A DNA stretch of 64,000 bases from Lineus longissimus (Eukaryota; Nemertea; Pilidiophora; Heteronemertea; Lineidae). Below are positions 1-12,154 of this stretch, one piece after another. A program made the translations under genes and the position numbers. Positions within the stretch are counted from its first letter, which is position 1. Each line of letters opens with the position of its first letter. The stretch lies in NCBI RefSeq assembly GCF_910592395.1, contig NC_088310.1:567501-631500 (forward strand), in the 5' to 3' direction. A model generated the notes under the pieces. The model was not told the DNA's origin and did not search any database. It saw only the letters and a program-made list of their open reading frames with translations.

Positions 1-1757
1 GTGGTCTGCAAATGTAACTGCTAATGCGAGTACTGTGATGTATTTGAATATACATGTATATCAGTTGATGTGTATCTTTTTTCTTTCTTCTGCGTTAGCT
101 CCGTGGCGACAACACGCCCAGCGACTTAAGCGTTGGCTGATTGTTGATGTGTTTGAAGTCAATACTTGCAGCGTAGACCGCGCACCTCTTTTCGAACCGT
201 TTGGGTAACTCCTCTTTCATCTTGGATTCATCATTCCTCTCTGTAATAAGACTTACAGAAACCAGTATGATTTAACTGCGATGATCTTTTCTCAATTTCT
301 TTTCCAATTTTACATCCAATCTCAGCTAATCTGCATCGAAAAATTGTTAAAAGCACATGCCGTTTTGATGGATAGCCGTATCGGTATGATGCGATACATC
401 TGATGCGGTCATAATCACATCAGTATTGGCAAACATCCCATAATAACGGTGATTATCCTCGATCGGTATTTATGATTCCCACTGGAGAATGAATCAATAA
501 TCTCGATGTATTCCCCCAAGAATGGTCATTATGATAACATTAGAGGAAAATTACCGTGTGCAGTTGTGTAATCATGTTTTTGATAATAATTTGGCTTCTT
601 GAGGAAAGATCAATGGTGTCTATTGAACGTTTCTTCTGATCTAATGCCAGAGATGCTGCTTTGGAACTCTTCATGCCGACCGATACCAGAGATGTGCTAT
701 TTTGTGCTGATTATCGGTTGAAATGAAAGCCTTGAGCCATCCCATATCCTCTGTTCTTCATGAATTTTGCATGGCAGTGACTGGTGTCCCTGTGGATGTT
801 GCATTGGATTGTCTCAAAATGCTACGCTCAAGTTTGTCACCAAAAAGAGACGGATCCAATAATGATATTTCGTTAACATTTTGTACAGACGTGGGGTGTG
901 GTGGTGCAGGGGTTGTTATCCAACGGAAAGTTATTTAACGCTAACTTCGTGACATGACTTGCTTTGAGCAACTGGGTAGGGATAGGTTATGGGTTGTCAT
1001 TCTTCTTTCCACGTTAGAGTTAAAGATTAACAATGCAGCTTTAGGAAATGATTCTACGTTCAGTGTTCAGTACGATGTATCTATCAATACAAGTTCTATT
1101 TAGCCACCGCTTTGTCGTTATTTAGAATTTTTCAAGGTTGTTGAGCTTTTGTCAACGAAATGTCAAATGAAATCAGATATTTTCAAATCAAGTTGCAATA
1201 AGAAGCTGTGCATTGTGCAGTAGATTTACATGTTTGTTGTAAAGGTAAATTCAACCAACTTGAGTTAAATCAGATCCCAATGCATTCCAGGCTAATAAGT
1301 CCAAAGATTCATGTGTAATTTGAATGCAGTTTGTGCAAAATGTACTCGCAGTTACATTCAAGTTGAGTTGTATTCTTTGGTATCTTGTCCCCTTTGATGC
1401 TGCACTTTGATGCAATCTTTGCCCCCACTAGAAGATTTCAATTAATTCTAATGAAATGATACCCTGATCTCTGCGCGATATTGTCCATTGATTACGCTGA
1501 TGAAATGTTAACGGAGCCCCTCGAACTGCATTCAAACACTCCGATTCCGTTTAAATGAGTTCGAGGATGGTTTTACTGTCAGATGAACGAGAAGATAAGA
1601 TGTCATCGTAAGCAAAGCTTGATTTTCGACGGTAATCAACGAGGGATGCTGTTAAATTCGGATGGATTTGATGCCGTTTCTGAGAAAAATGATGTAGAGT
1701 GTTGAAATATTTTGTGCACTGGTGGTTCTGGTCTTCGTGCCACTGTAAGCGAGAGGT

Positions 1758-1784
1758 GGGGTGGGGATGTTAGGTGGGGGAGGG
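1758..1784 (+). other. Potential G-quadruplex motif
   Basis: Four runs of three or more G (1758-1761, 1763-1766, 1776-1780, 1782-1784) lie within 27 bases, separated by loops of 1, 9 and 1 nt. The geometry allows an intramolecular quadruplex. No gene lies close by, so any function is unknown. Confidence 0.4.
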
Positions 1785-3080
1785 AGAACATTCACACTGA
1801 AATAGATCCTAGTAACTAGGTTCCGGGCACAATTACAGAAAAGTTAATCTATTGTACTCTACAGCATCGATCTTTCCTTGATAATGAGACGATGGATCTA
1901 TGCTGCTCATTCATTTACAGCGTACCAACCTCATCCACCTCATTACAACATCAAACAGATTTAAAACCTTTTTTAACGCACAAAAACACACCAAGGGAAT
2001 ATGCTGTGATATAGCATTGTTTTATCATAAATTGGGATGTTTCTCACTTTAACTTAATACGATAACTTAACCTTGGGAGCGCCTTTGAAGATGGCTATGG
2101 GTTGTTTAATCCAAATTGGTTTGGAGTGATTTAAGGAACCGGGATGGATTAATATGATTTTGATTATCATTGGTTGCGTATAACCCCAATACCTCCAATC
2201 CTCATCTTAATAACAGGCAGAATAGGGCTCGTTAACGGGACTTTGTGCTATTGGAGTCGTGAGTGTCAAGATATATCGGATGGTTGATTTGGCCTTGGGC
2301 ATGCCACTTTGCTCAGGCTGGTTTCACCATCCAGTGTTATCATCGTGCCAATCATGTCAACGATTTACATTAGATAGACAAATATCTAGAGATCTTTGAG
2401 TAATCAAGGTTCATCTCCATCACAGAACTGGGATGCCAAACGGATGCGATAGGGTCCCACCAACGATTTGGTTCTTCCCTTTCCCTTCAAAAAAGTGATT
2501 GATTCAATCACCCGAGATGCACAATCAGCACTCCAAGGCTAGATTGGCCATTATACATTCCAATCACAAGATTCTACTGAATCGAATTATCGCCATCGTG
2601 CAGTTTGATGTAAGTGGCAAGAGAACGTCTTTTGATTCGAAATACTTAAGAGGCAGCCTTAGATTCGGTGAAATTTTGCTTCTCGGTCGAAAACGGGATC
2701 CATCATGTCAAAGGGGTTGGGATTGGATACACTGGTGATATTTTCACCGTTTACTGTGAACGGTACGCATGTGGAAATGATACATAGGTTTTAGAGCTGA
2801 TGCCATCTATCACAGATCCCACACATAGCAAGAAGGACCAGAGCCAATGCTGCAAAATTGTCAGAAATAAGTCGGGAAATTAACCATGTGCCACGGTTGT
2901 TTATAGAGTCATCAATCACCCCTTAGAAAAGAAAGGAAATCGCCCTACCAAACACCTCGTTTGGGTATCAAGAAATGTTTCTTCCAAGTCCATTTATGTA
3001 CTGTCTGGTTCATTGTAGCTGCTAGAATAACATGCAGAGAGTGTATACTGTGATGTACAGGCGGTACAGCTTCAGGTTTG

Positions 3081-3137
3081 GTAAAATGCACTGACGATCT
3101 TCCTCATAAGTGTGTAGGAGATCTCAGTGCATTTTGT
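3081..3137 (+). ncRNA. Pre-miRNA-like hairpin (candidate)
   Basis: An imperfect inverted repeat folds into one stem. Bases 3083-3094 pair with 3124-3135 (12 pairs), 3096-3099 with 3120-3123, and 3101-3104 with 3116-3119. That is 20 Watson-Crick pairs with two single-base bulges (3095 and 3100), an 11-nt loop and two flanking G-U pairs. The size suits a compact animal miRNA precursor. The mature arm sequences were not recognised as a known miRNA family, and a short DNA-transposon remnant would look the same. The other strand folds equally well. Confidence 0.35.
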
Positions 3138-6100
3138 AAGGAAATGTGTGAAAAATGTACAGGCAACAGCGGCCATCACGTAATGAAGAAAGATGTATTA
3201 TGTCTGCCGCCTCCCCCACGATGTATCCATCATTTAATTATACACTTGTAACAAATGCTAGGTATGATGATGTCGTTTTCATGAGGTATCTGTCGAAAAT
3301 ATAAACGCAGTAACAGAACATTTCTGATAAAAAGTTCTTTAAAAACAAATCTAGAACGTACAATCGTATATGTGATAACAATATGTTATATAGTGACAGA
3401 TGCAAGAATGCCAATTCCAGTTTGATGAGAACAATCCTTGATAGCAAATAATCCGACAAATTGGAATGCTCACAGGCAATATGCACACACCAGGATCAAA
3501 GATTCGACTAATTTCCGTTGGATCGACTGTTACGCAACCTAATGATGCAAATTGGTCGTCTTAATCAAACCCACTTGTCTGAACCCTAACGAGTAAATCA
3601 GTTTTGTATTCAAATAATGCGTCGTGCAGTTTAACCACTTGGCACGAAGTCTGCCACCACAGAATCTTTCTTGCACATTCAAAATCTCACGATCTTTGAA
3701 CCTGAGGTCATAATCGTTTGACAGTCACGAGACCAATCTGGAGGATAATCCAATTTTTCCAAAATCTGATAGATGGCCAAAAGGCGCAGCGCTTTCTGTG
3801 CACGATGCAATCCGATTCAATATTTTCTGAGAAATTCATTGGCCATTTGATTTGATTGGTCAGTGCGGACATTTTGTGGTGGGAACAAGAATAGCCTCAA
3901 AGGAGTGGTAACTGGTATTGCTCAATCGGGTTGGGCAAGGTTATCTGTTGGATCATCTACAGCAGGGCTGCACAAATCTGGTTTAGGAATTGGTGCCAAA
4001 TAATAGTAAGGTCCGATAAAAAGGACTTTGCTATCAGGACCAAAAAAGGCCCAACAGTAAAAAGGTTTATATTGCTTTATATGAGCAAACTGTTCAAGCC
4101 TATCAATGATCATTTCAACAGGACAGTGCATCAATGATGATTGTTTTGATAAGTGTCCTTCATTGATGCTCTGAAGAGTCCAATACATGTAGAGTAAAAA
4201 AAACACATCCAGAATATCACGGCCTTGATTAGATTGATCTGCTTGCATAATCAACTTACTTTGGGAAGGTCTCCGGTTCAATTGAATTCCATCAAATCGA
4301 TTGTTCATTCAGAGAAGGATGTTTTTTGCCAAACTCTATAGCATTTAGTTCAAGGCAACCTAGTTGCATAGAATACTAAGAAATCAACCATAGAAGACCT
4401 GATAAGTCACCAATACATGCTGTTGATGTGAGTTGCCTGATAAATATCGTTCACAAGGTTAAAACTTTAATACATTTTGGCATCATTTGTTAAAACTGTA
4501 TGTAGACGTGAAAGGAGACATTATTTTGCATCCAAGTTCTATAAACACTGTCTAGGTCAGTGCGGCTTAAACAGGTAACACTGAAATCAAAGATGCCAAT
4601 ACCATGCCATGAGTGATTTTGAAAGATGCTGCGCTGTAAATTTTCATACACCACCATGCATTATTTCTGTTAAAATCTGAACATGGTTACCAGCACACAT
4701 TCTGCGACGATCCAATTCTGTTAGCCATGATGTTATTCAATTTTGACTTGCAGAATTACATTTGTAGTTTAGGCAATTGAATATCAGTTGAGCAACCAAT
4801 GTGGTCGTGCTTTGGGAAGATGAGTCAAAAACGCCACCTAATTAGCCCATCTCTCGTTAACATTTGCTTACGTATCGACAGATTAGATCCTTAAATATAA
4901 ATTTCCTTGCTGGTCTTTACATGAGCAGTTGAACCAATCTCACATTTGGAAGAAATGTAATGTGGACGAGAAATTAAACATTTTTGATTCTTTTCCTTTG
5001 CTTTACTTAAACTGTACATGAGACAGATTCACACAATTGGAAGTATTGGCTTCCGAGACTTGCATCTAGAACTAGCTATATGGTTGAGAACAGCATCTTT
5101 GAAGGACAGAAGATTTGAACAGGAAACGTCGTTGGTGCTCCCTCATGCCTTGATGCTTTCAACTTCCATAAAGTACTCTGCAGATCGCTTCAGAGCTAAT
5201 CCGTGATTTGCCACCCATGATATCCCTTCATGATGCATCTTCCCCATGAATGAAATCACGAATAACGTATGCAAAATTTATACACTTAGGGATCTGTTTT
5301 TGGTATTAGAAATTTATTCGCTTGGTTGTTGGCAGTTTGGTGCATGATTAATTCTGTCTGTGAATGATAAATTGTCTAATGCTGCGGGGAGTTCTTGTTT
5401 ATTCGTAACCTTCCTCGTCCCTTATTAACTTATCAATTAATAGCAGGATATTTCTCCTAATAATTGTCCTGTGATTGACCTTAGGGAGTGGTTGGTGAAT
5501 ATTGAAGAGAGATTTTGACACATCATGGTCATTTGGTGTGAAATTATTGGTTTTTGTTTTTCATTATCTATGCTTGAATGATTTAGAGCATCACGTTTGG
5601 TAAAAATGGCAAAATACACCAAACACCGTGACAACTTGCAAAAGCCTTTAGCAGTAAAGTTGAGCAAGTAAGGGAAGAGAAAAGGACGCACAGGGATTTT
5701 CCTGTTGTTACTCATCAAAACGCTCCAAAAGCTTCATTAACTTATAGAGACGAACGTAAAAGATGTTCAAGTATTGAACCGTTTCATTGTTTTACCAACA
5801 AGATGAACATCCTTCCATTTCAGAATGGGAGTGCTGTCTGTTCCAGACAATATGATAGCTTATCATTTACTAAAATAAATCAACCAAATACCTCCAGTGC
5901 CGATGATTTAAACCCATGAACCGTAAACCTGCCAAGGAATTGCGGTTCCCCTCCCATCTCCGTGCGAACTGCGTCTATCCATCAATGCAGAATGACCTAA
6001 GACCCATGCCAGTTGCGCTGACAATTCCCGCTGCCCTAATGATGGTTCTGCGCGCCCAATCAATGCTGGTTGTGTAAGATAGTGGAATTAACATGGCCCT

Positions 6101-6767
6101 GGGGAGCTATCGATGCCATTGTTCCCTCTTGACTAATATATCTTGATGAGCAAGGTTTTATAGTGTGAAGAATGCTGCTGAGGTATCCTGTGTTGATGAT
6201 GTTGAGATTTGCATGAAGAATTTAGATGGGATATTTTGGCTTTCGGAGTAAACTGTGAAACCACTCTCTTTTTATTGTCGCCTCTTATTGTTCTCAGAAT
6301 AATGGTCCTATCGTATTGAAAACAGCATTGTGTGTTCGTCATTGAAATCAGCTGGAAATACTTTCGCAATGATGTTAGTTCTGGATGGGTCAATTCCTCC
6401 TTGCCCACTCATCATGGTTCAGGCACTTCAGACCAGTAGTCGTCTGTTTGTTTTAAACTGCGTAATTAGGCAAACAAATCAATAGATATTTAGCTGTTCT
6501 CTCACATAAGTAGCTCGGCTGAAAAGTCTTCAAGTTGTAGCATATAATGCGGTTATGTTGTTGAGTTATGAGAAACATGGCCATGTTTTCGAATGACAGC
6601 GCGGCAAGGTTCGGCAGCGAATCGACTCCATTGGGTCGGAAATGAAATGAGAGGATCACATGATCAAATATTGCCGAGTTAATGGTTCTGTTGCTTTCCT
6701 CTGCTTGACTAGAAGTACATGTATGTAACATAGATAGTCGATTGTTCTTAATGCCTCTTATTAACTA

Positions 6768-6945
6768 CAGTAGAACCTCTCTATTGAGGACACCCATGGG
6801 ACTGACAAGTGCTGTCCTTAATAGAGTGGTGTCCTGATTAGCGAGGTGAATTTGAATGGAAACAACCAATTTGGGACCAAAACTGGTGTCCTTAATAGAG
6901 AGGTTGTCCTTAATAGGGAGGCGTCCGCTAAGAGAGGTTCTGCTG
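6768..6945. mobile_element. pogo/Tigger-like MITE (non-autonomous Tc1/mariner superfamily)
   Basis: A 178-bp element with terminal inverted repeats: the left end reads CAGTAGAACCTCTCT and the right end, reverse-complemented, reads CAGCAGAACCTCTCT (14 of 15 identical). It is flanked by TA on both sides (6766-6767 and 6946-6947), the expected target duplication. Inside, the motif GTCCTTAATAG recurs three times, a subterminal repeat pattern. There is no transposase frame, so it would depend on an enzyme supplied elsewhere. The CAGTAGAACC terminus is typical of pogo/Tigger-type elements. Confidence 0.8.
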
Positions 6946-6947
6946 TA

Positions 6948-9900
6948 CTTACGCAACTCATATATGGCGTTGGTTTGTTCTCCAGCGTCAAACACATACA
7001 TTTTATATTTTGCTGAGACAAACTGCAAAAAAAGCTGACTAAAGACATATGGATTTGTGTCTGGACTAAACAGATTCTGCCGCCACATCTCTACTTGGAT
7101 TGCTAAGAACGGATAATACTACTCCTACACTTCAATCACATTCTAAGAGAACGTTCCTTCCCACCCCCGGTATCACGATATTGAATCGCTCCAGTGGCAC
7201 AGAATTCCTGCAGCATTAAAATGGCTCTATTAGAAAGTAATTTCATCATTAGGACTGTTAGCTAAATAAGCAGAACGTTTACTAGCATTTACTCAAATGA
7301 TCAATTTATTTTGCCATTTCCAGAGGAATTGGGTAAATCTACCTAAAATCAATACGAATTTGAGTGTTATCACATCGCGTATAAATCTCAGATCTATCGC
7401 CTCAGATCGTTTTAAAGGATTGCATTCAGTTGAATAAGATTGGGCCATTAGTAGTGGTTAGTGTGAAACTTGTCATCGATGTAGCTGAGCAGAGATATCC
7501 TCGAGCTAAAAGCGAACACGATTATCTTAGTTTTGGAGTTATAGTGCTGCAGATGCAGCTTTCACAGGGTACGCTACCAGATTCTGTGTAAAACAGCAGA
7601 AGATTTCTTTCAGCAAGGGATTCTCGCCGATTGACCTAACATGATTGGGGCGAGGAAAGCCAATGCTAAGTAATACCATAAACCTATTGTATAAAGCGAA
7701 CATAGAAACGCATCCTCTTTTTCTCTTTGATTTTTGAAAAACCCGATCAGGGTCTTTTCTGTTACAATCTTATTCAGTTTGTTACACGTGGACATGTTCA
7801 TTAGTTACATATTCTACGTTAAGCATCTGTAATAAGGTATCTGGAATGGTTGGATAAGACCCTCATATAAGTTCTTTTAAGAATTGTCAGTACGATTTCT
7901 AAGATATTGAGATATCAGAGTCGTCTTGAGACGAGCACCAAGTACATTTCTATTGTTATGGTCATTGACATCGACCGGATTCCTGAGCTGATAATTGGGA
8001 TTATTTGTTACCAACTGACAATCTATCTCCTGGCCCCCGGAGCATCCTGCAATCTCCGCTTAACGAGCTTCCTCTTCCCCTAACATCACCCTCGCTAACA
8101 CCGCTAACCGCTGCAGCAATCGCCAAATGACCACTAGCGGCTTGTCGTGCATTGTACTGGATAACGTAGCACCACGTGGCCGTCATCCCCATCACTCAGT
8201 CGTTAGATCGTCAGCAATGCTCTTGGATGCTACTTCTCCATGATCCAAACTCCACGCCAGCTCATTCAGTTTTTCGATGCATTAGCATCAACATCGCGAA
8301 TCTCATTGGCGTACGTCAGGAATTTTGAATGTACTTTTTTTGTGCACATGGCATAATGTGGTGCGGTGGAGTTCGTGCCGGGTGTGAATTTCCCTGTGCA
8401 TTTATTCTCTGGAATTAGGAGTCGGCTTAACTTGTGCGAGATGGGTGAGTAGAAGTGATATCTCATTTTCTCCATTTATGTGTAGTCGCGGGCCCTTTTA
8501 TATAACTGTTTGAAGATAAACATGACTTGAAGTTTGAAAATGATATGATCATGGCTTTCCATGGACACCAAACCAGTTGGTTTCTGCCTCTGTGATTTCT
8601 GATCCGCGATTGTTGTTGATGTTTTCGAGCTTACTAGGACTTTAATGGTATCCAATTCGTTACAACTGTATTGTCGATTTATGTTTGTGAACGATTTTGG
8701 GCATGCCAGTTCCTTTATAAGATCTCAACGAGTACTTCTGTCTCCCTTGAATCTCAGTCCCACGTCAGCTTTTCGAAGATAGCTGGGCCTCACTTACAAG
8801 GGTGAACTCGAACTCTGGGCGAAGATACGTTTATAGATGATGGCCTCATTAGCCAAGCACCCTGTTGGGTCCCCCTTGCCTTCCTCAAATCAGCTTTAGA
8901 TGGGTTAACCTAGCCTCAGCCTAAGTGCCCTCTGCATCGCTCTTATATTGTGACCATCAAGTCATAAAGTGTTCGTAAGACAAATCAGACACCATCACAA
9001 GTGAAATAACCATTAACAAATCAGGACGAGATCATGATGATACAAGGCAGTCATTAGTGCCTCGTTAAGGGGTTGGCCCGGGTCGGGATACTACCGTACA
9101 TCTGAGAGTATGTGGTGTAAATTCTAAATAGTCAGTGTCAATGAGTTCACGGCATGGCATTAACGGGGTGGGTCTCTAGGGTTGGGCTTGTAACACTACC
9201 GTACGCCTGAACGCTTGTAACGAAAATTTAATACAGCAGTGACTTCGGGGGTCATTGTTGAGAACATGTTATGGTTTTTCTACCCCCGCATCAACTGTAG
9301 ACGTCTGCTGTTTTTGAATTGCGAGGGAAATTGCGATTGAAATGTAAGGTCAGTTTGTATTTGAAAATGTCATCAATGTCTTATAGGTTGATTTGTCTAA
9401 ACTTTTGCCCATTGGAGATTTGTTGTTATTATTAGTTTTCTTAGTATGGGATAGTTGGCGTCCACAATACCGTGGTTACTCTGTCTAGTCTCTGTTGTGC
9501 ACAACGATTACCACACAAAAGTTCGACAATATTGACGTCCGAATCATCTTCAGCAAGCTTCCAACTTGCGGAAGATTTTCATGATCTAACAAGCTAACTA
9601 CACCACCCAGGCATGCCAGGTCGTTTAGCACCAAACCAGGCATGAGAAAAGTTGGCAATGGTCAGTCTTTGGCCCTTCATCACCAGACGTTGAATGATGC
9701 ACATGATATGCTCATCAAACTGGCGTGGTCCATGTCCCAAGACCTCTTGGATAGCCATTATGGTCCGAGGAAAGGACATAGCACTCTATGGGTAATCAGG
9801 TAATCATTGGGATTAATGCTTTCTGATGGTGATCAGGGCAGTCTGGTCTGGGTTATCAGAATATGATGAGATATTGGAGGATGTTATGACCAATTGGACG

Positions 9901-11681
9901 TCAGGGAGTGAGTTGGCAGGGATTCATACCTTTAATTTGGTGGACTGACTCGCCTACCCTAATCTAGCCAAGGTGCTATCATCTATAGGTTACATGCTAC
10001 TTGTTCTTACTCATGTGATGATGTCCCATGCACACTGTGCTGTCGTTATAGAACTCATCCGGAGAAACATTTCAAGAATATTGTTACGGTTTCTGATGTT
10101 TTATAACACAACTCCTTTTGTCTGCGAACATGTCATCACATGTTCTGAGAATCGGCCAATATAATCTTGACCAGATTCTTCAACAAGCCCCCGAAGTACG
10201 GCACACCCTGCTGTCCATTTTAAGGATAAAATTCTCGACGGTAATGACACATCATAAACTTATTGCTAATGGCTATTGACCCAAGTCCGACCCTTCAAGT
10301 AAATGTCAGTCTAAATACCTTCCAGCCTAAGAAGGTCTAAATACTTTATACATTTACTCTAGTTTATGGCTGCCATTTTGGTGGTAGTTTGAGTGAAAAT
10401 CTGTGCACGGTAGGATTGGTGAGGAAATGTATTAGCCAGTTCAAGTGAGAGTTAAAAGTGAAGAAATTCATTATTTACTTGAGTGGTTGATGCATTTGTC
10501 CTCCTTCTGAGGCGTACGAAGTGTCTTAAGGTTGGGATGAATTGTTCAATGCAACATCTAAAGGAATGTGTGGAATATTAAAATTGCTCGGTTCCTGCAT
10601 GCCAAGAAGCCTACCCAGAAGTCCCCTTAAAAGGTCTTTCACGCCGATTCTAAACATCCTTTGCGACATGCTGAAAATGGTCCCCCTACATTGCTATTGG
10701 TATTCCTGTTCCACCGACGTTTCCTCTACTCCTCCTCTGAAATCTATCTACGTGCAGTAACATTTGTGGCAAAATGGAATAAAACGTGCGTGTATAAAAA
10801 ACGGACTTCCTAAGATTTTTGAAGAAAGACACGAAATAATTCATAAAAATGTTGAGCAACCACTGTTTTGAGATGGTATATCGTGGGTGTTTCCACCATT
10901 TCGTTATTGATACAACGCTGTGTTGTCGTGATTTATTAATTTTTGGGACTGGCAACAGGGGAGCCGTGCAGATGGACCACGGATCCAGCTGTTCAGTTGC
11001 ATTTATTATTGACGAAGCTTGACGAGCATTATGGTTGATTAATTCACCATGGTGTTCACTTTCAAAAATTGAAATTTGAATCCATCTCAAGGCTTCTTTA
11101 GCTCCTCATAGTGTTGCAGGGTTGTTCCGGAGTGTCGAATATGTCAGTAGATGGTTGTAATTCGCCTATCCTTCTCAGATATACAAAAACAAAATGAGCA
11201 AGGTCTAGTTTTTATCAGACATTTGTTGTGCTTTTCATTCATATTCATTCAGTTATAAACGTATCATATTCATCTCTGAAATTGAATATGTTTTGTTTGG
11301 TATATGACAATGTTGCGGCTTTATATGATACCAACATTTATAAAAAATGTCAGCAGTTATATCCAAATAAAGCTAATTACAACAGAAGAAGATCATGAAT
11401 GTCTACTTGGTGTATATATTTTGCAATTATATTTATACTTATCATACAAAGGCTAGAGAATATTTGAATGAACACTGCCTTGAGACATCCGCATTTGCAC
11501 CTGTGTGCGCAACCTTACTAAACAAAGCCAATATGCCAAGAAATAGCTGAGATAGAACCAATTATACTGCAAAACAGCTGGGACTTTTTTCACGTGTGGT
11601 AACTTTACAACGTTGCATTCGATCTAATTGGTGGGGAGAACTAGCTCGATTGTCCGGATGAGTCGACACTCGTTTTGTTAG
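6948..11681. other. Intergenic DNA, no gene recognised
   Basis: AT-rich single-copy-looking sequence with no splice-bounded coding segment, RNA gene or tandem array. The longest frame (minus strand, 10686-11090, 134 codons) has no recognisable domain. Confidence 0.55.
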
Positions 11682-12075
11682 TCCACTTTAACCCTTCATG
11701 GTGTGCCAATGAGCCAGTCACTTGGATCATCAGTGTGTCCACTTTAACCCTTCATGGTGTGCCAATGAGCCAGTCACTTGGATCATCAGTGTGTCCACTT
11801 TAACCCTTCATGGTGTGCCAATGAGCCAGTCACTTGGATCATCAGTGTGTCCACTTTAACCCTTCATGGTGTGCCCATGAGCCAGTCACTTGGATCATCA
11901 GTGTGTCCACTTTAACCCTTCATGGTGTGCCAATGAGCCAGTCACTTGGATCATCAGTGTGTTCCACTTTAACCCTTCATGGTGTGCCAATGAGCCAGTC
12001 ACTTGGATCATCAGTGTGTTCCACTTTAACCCTTCATGGTGTGCCAATGAGCCAGTCACTTGGATCATCAGTGTG
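11682..12075. repeat. Minisatellite: seven copies of a 56-bp unit
   Basis: Units start at 11682, 11738, 11794, 11850, 11906, 11963 and 12020. They are almost identical: copy 4 has a single visible substitution (GTGCCCATG instead of GTGCCAATG), and copies 5/6 and 6/7 are separated by one extra T. The near-identity points to recent expansion, so copy number is probably polymorphic. Because 56 is not a multiple of three, the unit passes through all three frames; the open frames across it are a by-product of a stop-poor unit, not a gene. Confidence 0.97.
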
Positions 12076-12104
12076 TGGCTACCAATAAGTCTTCATACCT
12101 GACT

Positions 12105-12154
12105 GTCATTTCACAAAAAACATTGTCTTGGTCATTTCACCAAAACCATTGTCA
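12105..12154. repeat. Two-copy 26-bp tandem duplication
   Basis: GTCATTTCAC with a following A-rich stretch and CATTGTC occurs at 12105-12130 and again at 12131-12154, just downstream of the 56-bp minisatellite but unrelated to its unit. Confidence 0.7.

Larger units (their letters stand above)
1..6767. other. Intergenic DNA, no gene recognised
   Basis: No coding exon, RNA gene or tandem array is recognisable on either strand apart from a G-rich run at 1758-1784 and a strong hairpin at 3081-3137. The longest open frame (minus strand, 3922-4308, 128 codons) has no recognisable motif. Confidence 0.6.

Noticed and set aside
3922-4308. 128-codon minus-strand open frame
   Set aside because: No recognisable motif, composition as expected from chance, no splice context.
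10686-11090. 134-codon minus-strand open frame
   Set aside because: No domain or signal recognised and codons show no bias like that of the true exons.
11834-12102. Two overlapping repetitive frames that look like a repeat protein
   Set aside because: They are translations of the 56-bp minisatellite; the unit is not a multiple of three, so the peptide period cannot be maintained by selection.
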